DNA of 64,000 bases from Corynebacterium stationis (GTDB taxonomy: Bacteria; Actinomycetota; Actinomycetes; Mycobacteriales; Mycobacteriaceae). The position numbers were made by a program, and so were the translations under genes. Where the stretch lies: NCBI RefSeq assembly GCF_001941345.1, contig NZ_CP009251.1, positions 558,001 to 622,000 of the forward strand, written 5' to 3'. This document shows, piece after piece, positions 54,426 to 63,179 of the stretch; within the stretch, counting starts at the first letter, position 1; the number at the start of each line of letters is the position of its first letter. The notes below the pieces were generated by a model. That model did not search any database, was not told where the DNA came from, and saw nothing but the letters and a program-made list of their open reading frames with translations.

Positions 54426-55355
54426 ATGGCAGGCCTATTTGGCTCTACGAAATCTAATGCCCAGAAGCGCGCGGAGTTTCGTGCATCGCTAGAAAGCTCC
54501 GAGCTAACCAAGCTTCCGGGGGCCTTCAACCCACTGACCGCCCGGCTTATCCAGGACATCGGCGGCTTTGAAGGCGTGTACATCTCCGGCGCGGTGTTAG
54601 CTAATGACCTGGGCCTTCCCGACATTGGCTTGACTACCTTGACCGAGGTTGCGCAGCGCGCCGGGCAGATTGCGCGGGTTACGGACTTGCCAGTGCTTGT
54701 CGATGCCGACACCGGCTTCGGTGAGCCCATGTCCGCCGCACGGACCATCGCCACGCTAGAAGATGCCGGACTGGCGGGCTGCCACTTGGAAGATCAAGTC
54801 AATCCCAAGCGCTGTGGGCACCTTGATGGCAAGGAAGTCGTGCCGACCGATTTGATGGTGCGCCGTATTACTGCCGCGGTCAATGAACGTCGCGATGAGA
54901 ATTTCATCATCTGCGCGCGCACTGACGCCGCCGGTATCCACGGTATTGAGGAAGCCATCGAACGCGCTAAGGCTTATGCCGATGCTGGCGCGGACATGAT
55001 TTTCACCGAAGCTTTGTACACCGAAGAAGACTTCGCGAAGTTCCGCGCGGCCGTTGATATCCCGCTGCTGGCCAATATGACCGAATTCGGTAAGACCAAG
55101 CTGCTCTCGGCGCAGAAAATCCAGGACCTTGGCTATAACGCGGTTATCTGGCCGGTATCCACCTTGCGCGTGGCGATGGGGGCAACCGAAGAATTCCTCC
55201 GCGATATGCAGTCAGAAGGGCTGCAATCCGAAGAATGGCTAGACCGCATGCAGCACCGCTCCCGGCTGTATGAACTTGTCCGCTATCAGGAATATAACGA
55301 CTTCGACCAGTCCGTCTTTACCTACTCCCAAGAAAACTACAAGCCTACTTTTTAA
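54426..55355 (+). CDS. prpB: 2-methylisocitrate lyase
   Basis: 309 residues of the isocitrate lyase/PEP mutase fold: LPGAFNPLTARLIQDIGGFEGVYISGAVLAN, LVDADTGFGEPMSAARTI, the active-site loop PKRCGHLDGKEVV (KxCGH), ICARTDAAGIHGIEEAIERAKAYADAGADMIFTEAL. It splits 2-methylisocitrate into pyruvate and succinate. It begins directly after prpD with no gap. Confidence 0.96.
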   Translation: MAGLFGSTKSNAQKRAEFRASLESSELTKLPGAFNPLTARLIQDIGGFEGVYISGAVLANDLGLPDIGLTTLTEVAQRAGQIARVTDLPVLVDADTGFGEPMSAARTIATLEDAGLAGCHLEDQVNPKRCGHLDGKEVVPTDLMVRRITAAVNERRDENFIICARTDAAGIHGIEEAIERAKAYADAGADMIFTEALYTEEDFAKFRAAVDIPLLANMTEFGKTKLLSAQKIQDLGYNAVIWPVSTLRVAMGATEEFLRDMQSEGLQSEEWLDRMQHRSRLYELVRYQEYNDFDQSVFTYSQENYKPTF

Positions 55356-55365
55356 GGAGAACACC

Positions 55366-56514
55366 ATGTCTGAAACCCCAGAAATCCGCAAGGGCCTCTA
55401 CGGCGTCGTCGTTGATGAAACCGCCGTGTCCAAGGTTGTCCCAGAGACCAACTCTTTGACCTACCGTGGCTACCCGGTCCAAGAGCTGGCGCGCTACTGC
55501 AGCTTTGAGGAAGTAGCCTACCTGCTGTGGAATGGCCGTTTACCCAAGCAAGAATCCCTCATCCGCTTCTCTGCGCGTGAAAAGGCCCTGCGCCACCTCG
55601 ACCGCCACCTCATCGACCTGGTGATGTCCATGCCGCTGTCTTGCCACCCGATGGACGTGCTGCGCACCGCAGTTTCGTTTATCGGCGCCCAAGACCCAGA
55701 TGCCTACACACGCAACTCAGAGCATGTGCGCCACTCGGCGCTGGAGCTGATGGCCAAGCTGCCGACGATCGTCGCGTTGGATATTCGCCGCCGCCAGGGC
55801 AAAGGCTACATTGAGCCTTCACGCAAGAAGGGGTTTGCAGAAAACTTCCTGTGGATGGTCTTCGGTGATGAGGAGGGATCGCCTGCGAATTCCCGCTCCG
55901 ATATCGAAGCTTTTGATAAGTCGTTGATTCTCTACGCCGAGCACTCTTTCAACGCCTCGACATTTACTGGCCGTGTAGTGACCTCGACCATGTCCGATAC
56001 CTACTCGGCAGTAGTGGCTGCTATCGGCGCGCTCAAGGGCCCGTTGCATGGTGGTGCCAACGAGGCCGTCATGCACAATATGCTGGAGATCGACGACCCA
56101 TCGAAAGCTGAAGCCTGGGCGAAAGAAAAGCTCGCCAACAAGGACCTGATAATGGGCTTTGGTCACCGCGTCTACAAAAAGGGCGATTCTCGCGTGCCAA
56201 CCATGGAAGCGGCATTTAAGGAATTGGCAGAAGAGCATGGCCAGACCAAATGGGTAGAAATCTACGACATCTTGGCTAAGACGATGGAGGAAAATACCTC
56301 CATCAAGATCAAGCCGAACCTGGACTTCCCAGCGGGTCCTGCGTACTACATCCTCGGTTTCCCAATTGAGTTCTTCACGCCAATCTTCGTCATGGCGCGC
56401 ATTACCGGCTGGACTGCGCACATCGTGGAACAAAATGAAAACAATTCCCTCATCCGTCCGCTGTCTGCTTATGTAGGCGAAGAGCAGCGTTCGGTTCCTC
56501 CACGCTCCTTCTAA
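55366..56514 (+). CDS. prpC: 2-methylcitrate synthase
   Basis: 382 residues from ATG 55366, preceded by AAGGAG. Citrate-synthase family: RKGLYGVVVDETAVSKVVPETNSLTYRGYPVQELA, GALKGPLHGGANEAVMHNMLEI, MGFGHRVYKKGDSRVPTM (catalytic His) and FPAGPAYYILGFPIEFFTPIFVMARITGWTAHIVEQ. It condenses propionyl-CoA with oxaloacetate. With prpD and prpB it converts propionyl-CoA to pyruvate; pyc downstream can replenish oxaloacetate. Confidence 0.95.
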   Translation: MSETPEIRKGLYGVVVDETAVSKVVPETNSLTYRGYPVQELARYCSFEEVAYLLWNGRLPKQESLIRFSAREKALRHLDRHLIDLVMSMPLSCHPMDVLRTAVSFIGAQDPDAYTRNSEHVRHSALELMAKLPTIVALDIRRRQGKGYIEPSRKKGFAENFLWMVFGDEEGSPANSRSDIEAFDKSLILYAEHSFNASTFTGRVVTSTMSDTYSAVVAAIGALKGPLHGGANEAVMHNMLEIDDPSKAEAWAKEKLANKDLIMGFGHRVYKKGDSRVPTMEAAFKELAEEHGQTKWVEIYDILAKTMEENTSIKIKPNLDFPAGPAYYILGFPIEFFTPIFVMARITGWTAHIVEQNENNSLIRPLSAYVGEEQRSVPPRSF

Positions 56515-56973
56515 AACCCTTGTTAAAGACTCGGTTGGCTTAAGAAGCGGAACAAATCCCGTATTTGGCAAATTTTGTTAAGTACGGGGTTCGCTTCTTG
56601 TTTACGGGCTTGACATGCGGCGAAGCCATGCCGTAGATAAGCGAGATGTCGTACGACAATGTCCACAATCTGCTGGTTGAGGCTTCTGTGTCCGGTGGCA
56701 GCGGAAAACTAGTGTGCCGGTCATGGACGTAAATCCACATCCACATAAGGTAGCTAGAATTCAATTTTGCGAAAATGTTTTGTGGAGCCACCAATAGACG
56801 TATAGTTATGGACGTCACCCTAGATGCGTCTGTGTTTAGGAGATGCTCTTATTCATCCCAGTCAGCACGATTGGTACTGCGTAACCACCACCCCGGTAAG
56901 AAACTGGTGAACAAAGAAAAATCCAGTTTCGCGGTACTTTAATTTTGCTGGCTTTAGGAAAGGACATGTAACC
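56515..56973. other. 459-base intergenic region between prpC and pyc
   Basis: It begins with the prpC terminator hairpin and ends with the pyc ribosome-binding site (AGGAAAGGAC). A 92-codon minus-strand frame (56540-56818) overlaps the hairpin and lacks coding features, so it is not called. The pyc promoter must lie here, but no clear boxes are seen. Confidence 0.6.
56542..56599 (+). terminator. Terminator of prpDBC
   Basis: AAGAAGCGGAAC (56542-56553) pairs with GTTCGCTTCTT (56589-56599) with one bulge, and CCCGTA (56558-56563) with TACGGG (56583-56588), around an AT-rich loop. TTCTTGTTT follows. Confidence 0.7.
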
Positions 56974-59900
56974 GTGGTCGATTCCGCGCTTCCATCGTTT
57001 AAGAAGATTCTGGTCGCAAACCGCGGCGAGATTGCAGTTCGTGCATTCCGTGCCGCATATGAGACCGGTGCAAAGACTGTTGCTATTTATCCGCGTGAAG
57101 ACCGTAACTCCTTCCACCGCGCATTTGCGGATGAAGCAGTTCGCATTGGTGTTGAGGGACAGCCTGTTAAGGCTTATCTCAACATTGATGAAGTCATTCG
57201 CGCTGCTAAAAAGTCAGGCGCGGACGCTATTTACCCCGGCTATGGATTCTTGTCCGAACGCGCCGAACTTGCGCGCGCTTGTGATGCTGAAGGCATTACC
57301 TTTATCGGCCCGTCCGCGGACACGCTGGATCTCACCGGCGATAAGGCAGCAGCAGTTGAAGCGGCCACCGCGGCTGGTCTTCCAACCCTGCACGACTCCG
57401 TCGCGTCCACTGACGTGGACGAGCTTTTCGCTGCGTCTAAGGATTTTGAATACCCGATGTTTGCGAAGGCTCTAGCCGGTGGCGGCGGCCGCGGCATGCG
57501 CTTTATTGAAAATGAGAAGGAATTCAAAGAGCGTGTCGCGGAAGCCTCCCGTGAGGCTGAAGCAGCTTTCGGCGATGGTCGCGTGTACCTCGAGACTGCT
57601 GTAATTAAGCCACAACACATCGAGGTGCAGATCCTGGCTGATGGCGAAGGCAATGTCATGCACCTATTTGAGCGCGACTGCTCGGTGCAGCGTCGTCACC
57701 AGAAGGTTGTCGAGATTGCTCCGGCGCCATTTTTGGACCCCGAGCTGCGTGACCGCATCTGCCAGGATGCGGTGAATTTCTGTAAGCACATCAACTACAA
57801 GGGTGCTGGCACCGTTGAGTTCTTGGTCGATGAGCGCGGCAACCACGTCTTCATTGAGATGAACCCGCGCGTGCAGGTAGAGCACACCGTGACCGAAGAG
57901 GTCACCGGCATCGATATCGTAAAGTCCCAGATGCAGATCGCCGCTGGCGCGACCTTGGAAGACTTGGATCTGCGCCAAGAAGACGTCAAGCTCAATGGCT
58001 TTGCGTTGCAGTGCCGCATTACCACCGAAGACCCTAATAACGGCTTCCGTCCAGATACCGGCACCCTGACCGCCTACCGTTCTCCAGGTGGCGCTGGTGT
58101 CCGCCTGGACGGTGCGACTTCCGTGGGTGCGGAAATCTCGCCGAACTTCGACTCTTTGCTGGTGAAGATGACCTGCCGTGGCAAGGATTTCCAGCAGGCC
58201 GTGCAGCGTACTCGCCGTGCCCTTAAGGAATTCAACATCGCTGGTGTTGCTACCAACATCGGTTTCTTGCGCGCGCTGTTGCGTGAGCCTGACTTTGTGT
58301 CCAAGCGGATTGACACCAGCTTCATCAACAGCCACCCAGATCTGCTGAAGGCTCCTCCTGCATCCAATGAGCAAGACCGCATCTTGGAGTACTTGGCTGA
58401 TATCACGGTCAATAAGCCAAATGGCAAGCGTCCAACGGATATTCGTCCTTTCGATAAGCTGCCAAAGATCGACCGCCAAAATATCGATCTGCCACGCGGT
58501 TCACGTGATGAATTGCTGGAGCTGGGACCAAAGGGCTTCGCGGAGAAGATTCGCTCCCAGGACGCGCTGGCCGTTACCGATACCACCTTCCGTGACGCCC
58601 ACCAGTCGCTTCTAGCAACGCGTGTGCGCGGTACCGCGCTGGTGACCGCAGCTGAGCACGTCGCGCGTTTGACCCCAGAGTTGTACTCCGTTGAAGCCTG
58701 GGGCGGCGCGACCTACGACGTCTCCATGCGTTTCCTCTTCGAGGATCCATGGCAGCGTCTCGACCTTCTGCGTGAGGCTATGCCAAACGTGAATATCCAA
58801 ATGTTGCTGCGTGGCCGCAACACGGTGGGCTACACGCCATACCCAGATAGCGTGTGCCGCGCTTTCGTGCAGGAGGCAGCGAAGTCTGGCGTGGATGTCT
58901 TCCGCATTTTCGATGCGCTTAACGATGTCTCCCAGATGCGCCCAGCCATCGAAGCGGTGCTGGAGACTAACACCACCGTCGCCGAAGTTGCGATGGCGTA
59001 CTCCGGTAACTTGAGCGATCCGAATGAGAAGCTCTACACGTTGGATTACTACCTGAACTTGGCGGAAGAAATCGTCAAGTCCGGTGCACACGTGCTGGCG
59101 ATTAAGGATATGGCTGGTCTGTTGCGCCCAGATGCCGCTGCGACTCTTGTGACCGAGCTGCGTAAGAACTTTGACTTGCCAGTTCACGTACACACTCACG
59201 ACACCGCTGGTGGCCAGCTGGCGACCTACTACGCAGCAGCATTGGCCGGTGCAGACGCCGTCGACGGTGCCTCGGCACCGCTGGCAGGTACGACCTCGCA
59301 GCCATCGCTTTCGGCCATCGTCGGCGCGTTTGCGAACACGCCTCGTGATACCCAGATCGAGCTGGAAGCAATCTCGAACATGGAGCCTTACTGGGAGGCC
59401 GTGCGTCAGCTGTACGCGCCTTTTGAAAACGGTATCCCTGGCCCTACCGGGCGTGTGTACAAGCACGAGATCCCAGGTGGTCAGCTATCCAACCTGCGCG
59501 CGCAGGCCTCGGCTCTGGGCCTGGCGGATCGCTTCGAGGTCATTGAGGACAACTACGCAGCCGTCAACGAGATGCTGGGACGCCCAACCAAGGTCACCCC
59601 ATCGTCCAAGGTTGTTGGTGACTTGGCCTTGCACCTTGTGGGTGCAGGTGTGGCGCCAGCTGATTTTGAAGAGAATCCAACCAAGTATGATATCCCGGAT
59701 TCGGTTATTGCCTTCCTCCGCGGCGAGCTTGGTACTCCTCCAGGTGGCTGGCCACCGTTGCGCGATAAGATCTTGTCGGGCCGCAACGGTGAGCTTCAGC
59801 TTTCCGATGTTCCTGCAGAAGAAGCCGCTCACCTCGAATCCGATGATTCCGCAGAGCGTCGCCCTGCGCTTAACCGCTTGCTGTTCCCGAAGCAGTGGGA

Positions 59901-60405
59901 TGAGTTCAATGAGTTCCGTCGCCACTACGGCAACACGGAAGCTTTGAACGATGCTGACTTCTTCTACGGCCTCAACGAGGGCGAAGAGCGCATCATCCAC
60001 CTCTTCCCAGAAGGTTCTAACGATCGTGCTGATTTGAAGCAGATGGTTGTGCGTCTGGATGCAGTCGGCGAACCAGATGAAAAGGGCTTGCGTTCAGTCA
60101 TCTTGAATGTCAACGGGCAGATTCGTCCGCTGAAGGTCCGCGACAACTCTGTTGAGTCCGTAACCTCCACGGTGGAAAAGGCCGACACGAAGAATGACGG
60201 CCATGTCGCCGCACCATTCTCCGGTGTGGTCAACCCAACAGTGCAGGTGGGCGACGAAGTCAAGGCCGGCGATCAGGTTGCTGTCATTGAAGCGATGAAG
60301 ATGGAAGCATCCATCTCCGCTACCAAGGACGGCAAGATTGAGCGCGTTGCTATCGCGCAAGCTACCAAGGTTGAAGGCGGCGACCTCATCGCTGTTATCA
60401 GCTAG
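56974..60405 (+). CDS. pyc: Pyruvate carboxylase
   Basis: 1143 residues from GTG 56974, with AGGAAAGGAC just upstream. Domain order is biotin carboxylase ([15 protein letters not shown] near 15, ATP-grasp loop ALAGGGGRGMRF near 165-176, EMNPRVQVEHTVTEEVTG), then carboxyltransferase (TDTTFRDAHQSLLATRVR, VHTHDTAGGQLATYYAA metal His), then C-terminal biotinyl domain (VIEAMKMEAS, biotin Lys near 1106). It carboxylates pyruvate to oxaloacetate, the main anaplerotic route in this genus. A terminator follows. Confidence 0.97.
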   Translation: MVDSALPSFKKILVANRGEIAVRAFRAAYETGAKTVAIYPREDRNSFHRAFADEAVRIGVEGQPVKAYLNIDEVIRAAKKSGADAIYPGYGFLSERAELARACDAEGITFIGPSADTLDLTGDKAAAVEAATAAGLPTLHDSVASTDVDELFAASKDFEYPMFAKALAGGGGRGMRFIENEKEFKERVAEASREAEAAFGDGRVYLETAVIKPQHIEVQILADGEGNVMHLFERDCSVQRRHQKVVEIAPAPFLDPELRDRICQDAVNFCKHINYKGAGTVEFLVDERGNHVFIEMNPRVQVEHTVTEEVTGIDIVKSQMQIAAGATLEDLDLRQEDVKLNGFALQCRITTEDPNNGFRPDTGTLTAYRSPGGAGVRLDGATSVGAEISPNFDSLLVKMTCRGKDFQQAVQRTRRALKEFNIAGVATNIGFLRALLREPDFVSKRIDTSFINSHPDLLKAPPASNEQDRILEYLADITVNKPNGKRPTDIRPFDKLPKIDRQNIDLPRGSRDELLELGPKGFAEKIRSQDALAVTDTTFRDAHQSLLATRVRGTALVTAAEHVARLTPELYSVEAWGGATYDVSMRFLFEDPWQRLDLLREAMPNVNIQMLLRGRNTVGYTPYPDSVCRAFVQEAAKSGVDVFRIFDALNDVSQMRPAIEAVLETNTTVAEVAMAYSGNLSDPNEKLYTLDYYLNLAEEIVKSGAHVLAIKDMAGLLRPDAAATLVTELRKNFDLPVHVHTHDTAGGQLATYYAAALAGADAVDGASAPLAGTTSQPSLSAIVGAFANTPRDTQIELEAISNMEPYWEAVRQLYAPFENGIPGPTGRVYKHEIPGGQLSNLRAQASALGLADRFEVIEDNYAAVNEMLGRPTKVTPSSKVVGDLALHLVGAGVAPADFEENPTKYDIPDSVIAFLRGELGTPPGGWPPLRDKILSGRNGELQLSDVPAEEAAHLESDDSAERRPALNRLLFPKQWDEFNEFRRHYGNTEALNDADFFYGLNEGEERIIHLFPEGSNDRADLKQMVVRLDAVGEPDEKGLRSVILNVNGQIRPLKVRDNSVESVTSTVEKADTKNDGHVAAPFSGVVNPTVQVGDEVKAGDQVAVIEAMKMEASISATKDGKIERVAIAQATKVEGGDLIAVIS

Positions 60406-60424
60406 ACGCTAGTCGCACATAAAA

Positions 60425-60464
60425 GCCCTCTGCCTCCCATATTTAGGGAAGCAGAGGGCATTTT
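60425..60464 (+). terminator. Terminator of pyc
   Basis: GCCCTCTGCCTCCC (60425-60438) pairs with GGGAAGCAGAGGGC (60446-60459), one mismatch, 7-base loop, followed by ATTTTC. It also faces the convergent acetyltransferase gene. Confidence 0.88.
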
Positions 60465-60481
60465 CATGCTCTGGATACGAA

Positions 60482-61063
60482 TTAGAAGTACTTGATCATC
60501 GCCCCTGGTGCGGCGTTAGGAATAGCGATGTCTTCAAAGCCGGCGCTTTCGTAGAGCTTACGGGCGCGCGGATTTTCCGAATCTACCCACAGTGCAATAG
60601 CCGGGGCATCTTGTGCGCGCGCAAGGTCGACAACATTTTTTAACAGAATCTCGCCCAAACCTTTGCCTGCATAACGGCGTTCCACAGCGATGCATAGCTC
60701 CGGAATGGTTTCCGGATCGAACGCGGTTGCCCACAAGTTTTCATCATGCGGGTCAGCGCCAGGTTGCTGCGCACCCATAAACGCCGCACCCTTGTTCTCC
60801 CCGGTGAAATAGCGCAACCAGGCCCCACCCGCTGGTACCTCGTGGTCGGATACGGCGATGACCCCGCCATCGACAAGCGGCGACCAATCATCTACATACC
60901 GTTCAACGTCCGGGATATGGGACTGCGGCAGCGCGGCACTCTCATCGCCAAAGACGGAAGTGAGATACAAAAGCCGCAATAAGTAGGTACGGTCTTCTTC
61001 CTGGGCAAGCCGAACACGAAGCTGCGTGTCATTTACATTGCTGAGATCCATATCCTCGAGCAT
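60482..61063 (-). CDS. GNAT-family N-acetyltransferase
   Basis: About 193 residues from ATG 61063 (MLEDMDLSNVNDTQLRVRLAQEEDRTYLLRL); ATG 61051 is also possible. GNAT motifs are IPELCIAVERRYAGKGLGEILLKNVVDLA (acetyl-CoA-binding R/QxxGxG/A as RYAGKGLG) and ALWVDSENPRARKLYESAGFEDI. The substrate is unknown. A longer start at 61117 would run into the accBC terminator and is rejected. Confidence 0.85.
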   Translation of the reverse strand: MLEDMDLSNVNDTQLRVRLAQEEDRTYLLRLLYLTSVFGDESAALPQSHIPDVERYVDDWSPLVDGGVIAVSDHEVPAGGAWLRYFTGENKGAAFMGAQQPGADPHDENLWATAFDPETIPELCIAVERRYAGKGLGEILLKNVVDLARAQDAPAIALWVDSENPRARKLYESAGFEDIAIPNAAPGAMIKYF

Positions 61064-61102
61064 AACCAGAGTGAGGGGGTATTCGCACGTGCTTATCGAT
61101 GC

Positions 61103-61140
61103 AAAAAGCTGCAGCACACCATATCCGGTGCCTGCAGCTT
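61103..61140 (-). terminator. Terminator of accBC
   Basis: AAGCTGCAG (61106-61114) pairs with CTGCAGCTT (61132-61140), with CACC/GGTG inside. On the minus strand it ends in TTTTT, a classical intrinsic terminator 29 bases after the accBC stop. Confidence 0.85.
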
Positions 61141-61168
61141 GATGCGTTTGCTAAGAAGCTAGTGCAGC

Positions 61169-62944
61169 TTACTTAATCTCGAGGATTGGGTTGCCCTTGT
61201 TGATCTGGGAACCAGTTTCAACAGCCAAGTCGGAGATGATGCCGGACTTGTGTGCCTTGACTGGGTTTTCCATCTTCATGGCTTCCAGAACAACGATAAC
61301 TTCGCCTTCTTCAACCTCTTGGCCGTTTTCGACGTTGACCTTGATGACGGTGCCCTGCATTGGCGCTACTACGGTGTCACCGGAGACAGCGGCCTTGGCA
61401 CCAGCGCCGCGGCGCTTCTTGGACTTCTTACGTGGAGCTGCACCGCCACCAACAACCAAGTTGCCAGGCAAAGCGACTTCGACGCGACGACCGTCTACTT
61501 CAACAACGTACTTCTGTGCTGGCAGCTCGTCAGATTCTTCGGCAGCTTCAGCTGGGTCGACGTACGCAGGTACTTCGTTCTTCCACTCTTCTTCAATCCA
61601 CTTGGTGTAGATATCGAAGCTCTCGCCATCACCAATGAACGCAGGGTCTGCGGTAATTGCCTGGTGGAAAGGAATAACCGTAGGCATGCCTTCGACCTTG
61701 TACTCGGAAAGGGCACGACGCGAACGAGCAAGTGCTTCTTCACGGGTTTCGCCCCAGACAATCAGCTTGCCCAGCATGGAGTCGAACTGACCGCCGATGA
61801 CAGAGCCCACGCGCATACCGGAGTCGACGCGGACGCCAGGACCAGCTGGTTCTTCGTAGCGGGTGACAGTACCTGGTGCTGGCATGAAGCCTGCGGCTGC
61901 GTCTTCACCGTTGATGCGGAACTCGAAAGCGTGGCCACGTGGGGCAGGGTCTTCCTTGATGCGCAGCTCTTGGCCTTCAGCGATGCGGAATTGCTCGCGC
62001 ACCAGGTCCAAGCCGGTGGTTTCTTCAGTGATTGGATGCTCTACCTGCAAACGGGTGTTGACCTCGAGGAAGGAGATGAGGCCATCGGAGCCGACCAGGT
62101 ATTCCACGGTGCCGGCACCGTAGTAGCCTGCCTCGCGGCAGATACGCTTTGCGGACTCGTGAATGGAGGCGCGCTGCTCATCGGTCAAGAATGGGGCAGG
62201 AGCTTCTTCGACGAGCTTCTGGAAACGACGCTGCAAGGAGCAGTCGCGGGTACCAGCAACAATGACGTTGCCATGCTGATCGGCAAGTACCTGAGCCTCG
62301 ACGTGGCGTGCCTTGTCCAGGTAGCGCTCAACAAAGCACTCGCCGCGGCCGAAGGCACTAATTGCCTCACGCGTTGCGGACTCGAAAAGCTCTGCAACCT
62401 CAGACTTTTCATAAGCAACCTTCATACCGCGGCCACCGCCGCCGAAAGCTGCCTTAATAGCGATAGGCAAACCGAACTCTTCAGCGAAAGCCTCTACCTC
62501 AGCAGCATCTGCCACTGGGTCCTTGGTTCCTGGGGTCATCGGTGCTTCTGCGCGCTCAGCAATGTGGCGTGCAGTGACCTTGTCACCCAGATCTGCGATG
62601 GACTGTGGTGATGGGCCGATCCAAATCAGGCCCGCGTCGATTACAGCTTGCGCAAATTCTGCATTTTCAGCCAAGAAACCGTATCCCGGATGGACGGCAT
62701 TTGCTCCTGACTTCTGCGCGGCATCCAACACCTTGTCAATGGCCAAGTAAGACTCTGCGGAAGTCTGACCGCCAAGGGCAAATGCTTCATCCGCAAGCTC
62801 TACGAATGGTGCATTTGCATCCGGTTCTGCGTACACAGCCACTGACGCGATGTCGGCATCGCGGGCGGCGCGAATAATGCGGACCGCGATTTCGCCGCGG
62901 TTGGCGATCAGAACCTTGGTGATCTTTCGGGATTCAACTGCCAC
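61169..62944 (-). CDS. accBC: Acyl-CoA carboxylase alpha subunit (biotin carboxylase + biotin carrier)
   Basis: 591 residues from a GTG with AGGAAGG upstream. It has a biotin carboxylase domain ([23 protein letters not shown]-grasp [36 protein letters not shown]) and a C-terminal biotinyl domain ([12 protein letters not shown], biotin Lys near 557). A basic linker ([13 protein letters not shown]) lies between them. The alpha subunit serves several beta subunits in corynebacteria, making malonyl-CoA and longer carboxyacyl-CoAs for fatty and mycolic acid synthesis. No beta subunit gene is in this window. Confidence 0.95.
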   Translation of the reverse strand: MAVESRKITKVLIANRGEIAVRIIRAARDADIASVAVYAEPDANAPFVELADEAFALGGQTSAESYLAIDKVLDAAQKSGANAVHPGYGFLAENAEFAQAVIDAGLIWIGPSPQSIADLGDKVTARHIAERAEAPMTPGTKDPVADAAEVEAFAEEFGLPIAIKAAFGGGGRGMKVAYEKSEVAELFESATREAISAFGRGECFVERYLDKARHVEAQVLADQHGNVIVAGTRDCSLQRRFQKLVEEAPAPFLTDEQRASIHESAKRICREAGYYGAGTVEYLVGSDGLISFLEVNTRLQVEHPITEETTGLDLVREQFRIAEGQELRIKEDPAPRGHAFEFRINGEDAAAGFMPAPGTVTRYEEPAGPGVRVDSGMRVGSVIGGQFDSMLGKLIVWGETREEALARSRRALSEYKVEGMPTVIPFHQAITADPAFIGDGESFDIYTKWIEEEWKNEVPAYVDPAEAAEESDELPAQKYVVEVDGRRVEVALPGNLVVGGGAAPRKKSKKRRGAGAKAAVSGDTVVAPMQGTVIKVNVENGQEVEEGEVIVVLEAMKMENPVKAHKSGIISDLAVETGSQINKGNPILEIK

Positions 62945-63050
62945 GGCTAATAGACCTTCCTAAACATAACTACTTTGAACTCTAACTATTCTTACACACA
63001 GAAACATGAGAATACCGTCATATTTTGCTTTTTCGCAACAAACCATATTG

Positions 63051-63090
63051 AAAACGCCCGTACCTGCGCAAATGCTTGCGGATACGGGCG
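63051..63090 (-). terminator. Terminator of the sulfurtransferase gene
   Basis: CGCCCGTA (63055-63062) pairs with TACGGGCG (63083-63090), with an inner CGCAA/TTGCG stem. TTTT follows on the minus strand. Confidence 0.8.
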
Positions 63091-63140
63091 TGTCTTTGGT
63101 TACATCTGGCTCAAAGGGCCTTGACGGCCGAGATTCAGAG

Positions 63141-63179
63141 GTGCAAAACCGCTTGCTTTACTTCTCGGTTACTTCTCAG
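63141..63179. repeat. Three near-identical 11-base units at the sulfurtransferase stop
   Basis: TTACTTCTCGG, TTACTTCTCAG and TTACTTCTCGA follow one another. On the coding strand each contains GAGAAGTAA, the last codons (Glu-Lys-stop) of the gene, so the tail was tandemly copied. The first copy ends the protein; the others are untranslated. Confidence 0.7.

Noticed and set aside
56540..56818. 92-codon minus-strand frame between prpC and pyc
   Set aside because: It overlaps the prpDBC terminator hairpin, has no ribosome-binding site and no recognisable protein features.
57664..59466. Two long antisense frames inside pyc
   Set aside because: Shadows of the pyruvate carboxylase gene, same reasoning.
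61250..62611. 453-codon open frame antisense to accBC
   Set aside because: It is entirely inside the carboxylase gene on the other strand and its composition mirrors codon bias. No ribosome-binding site or motif is present.
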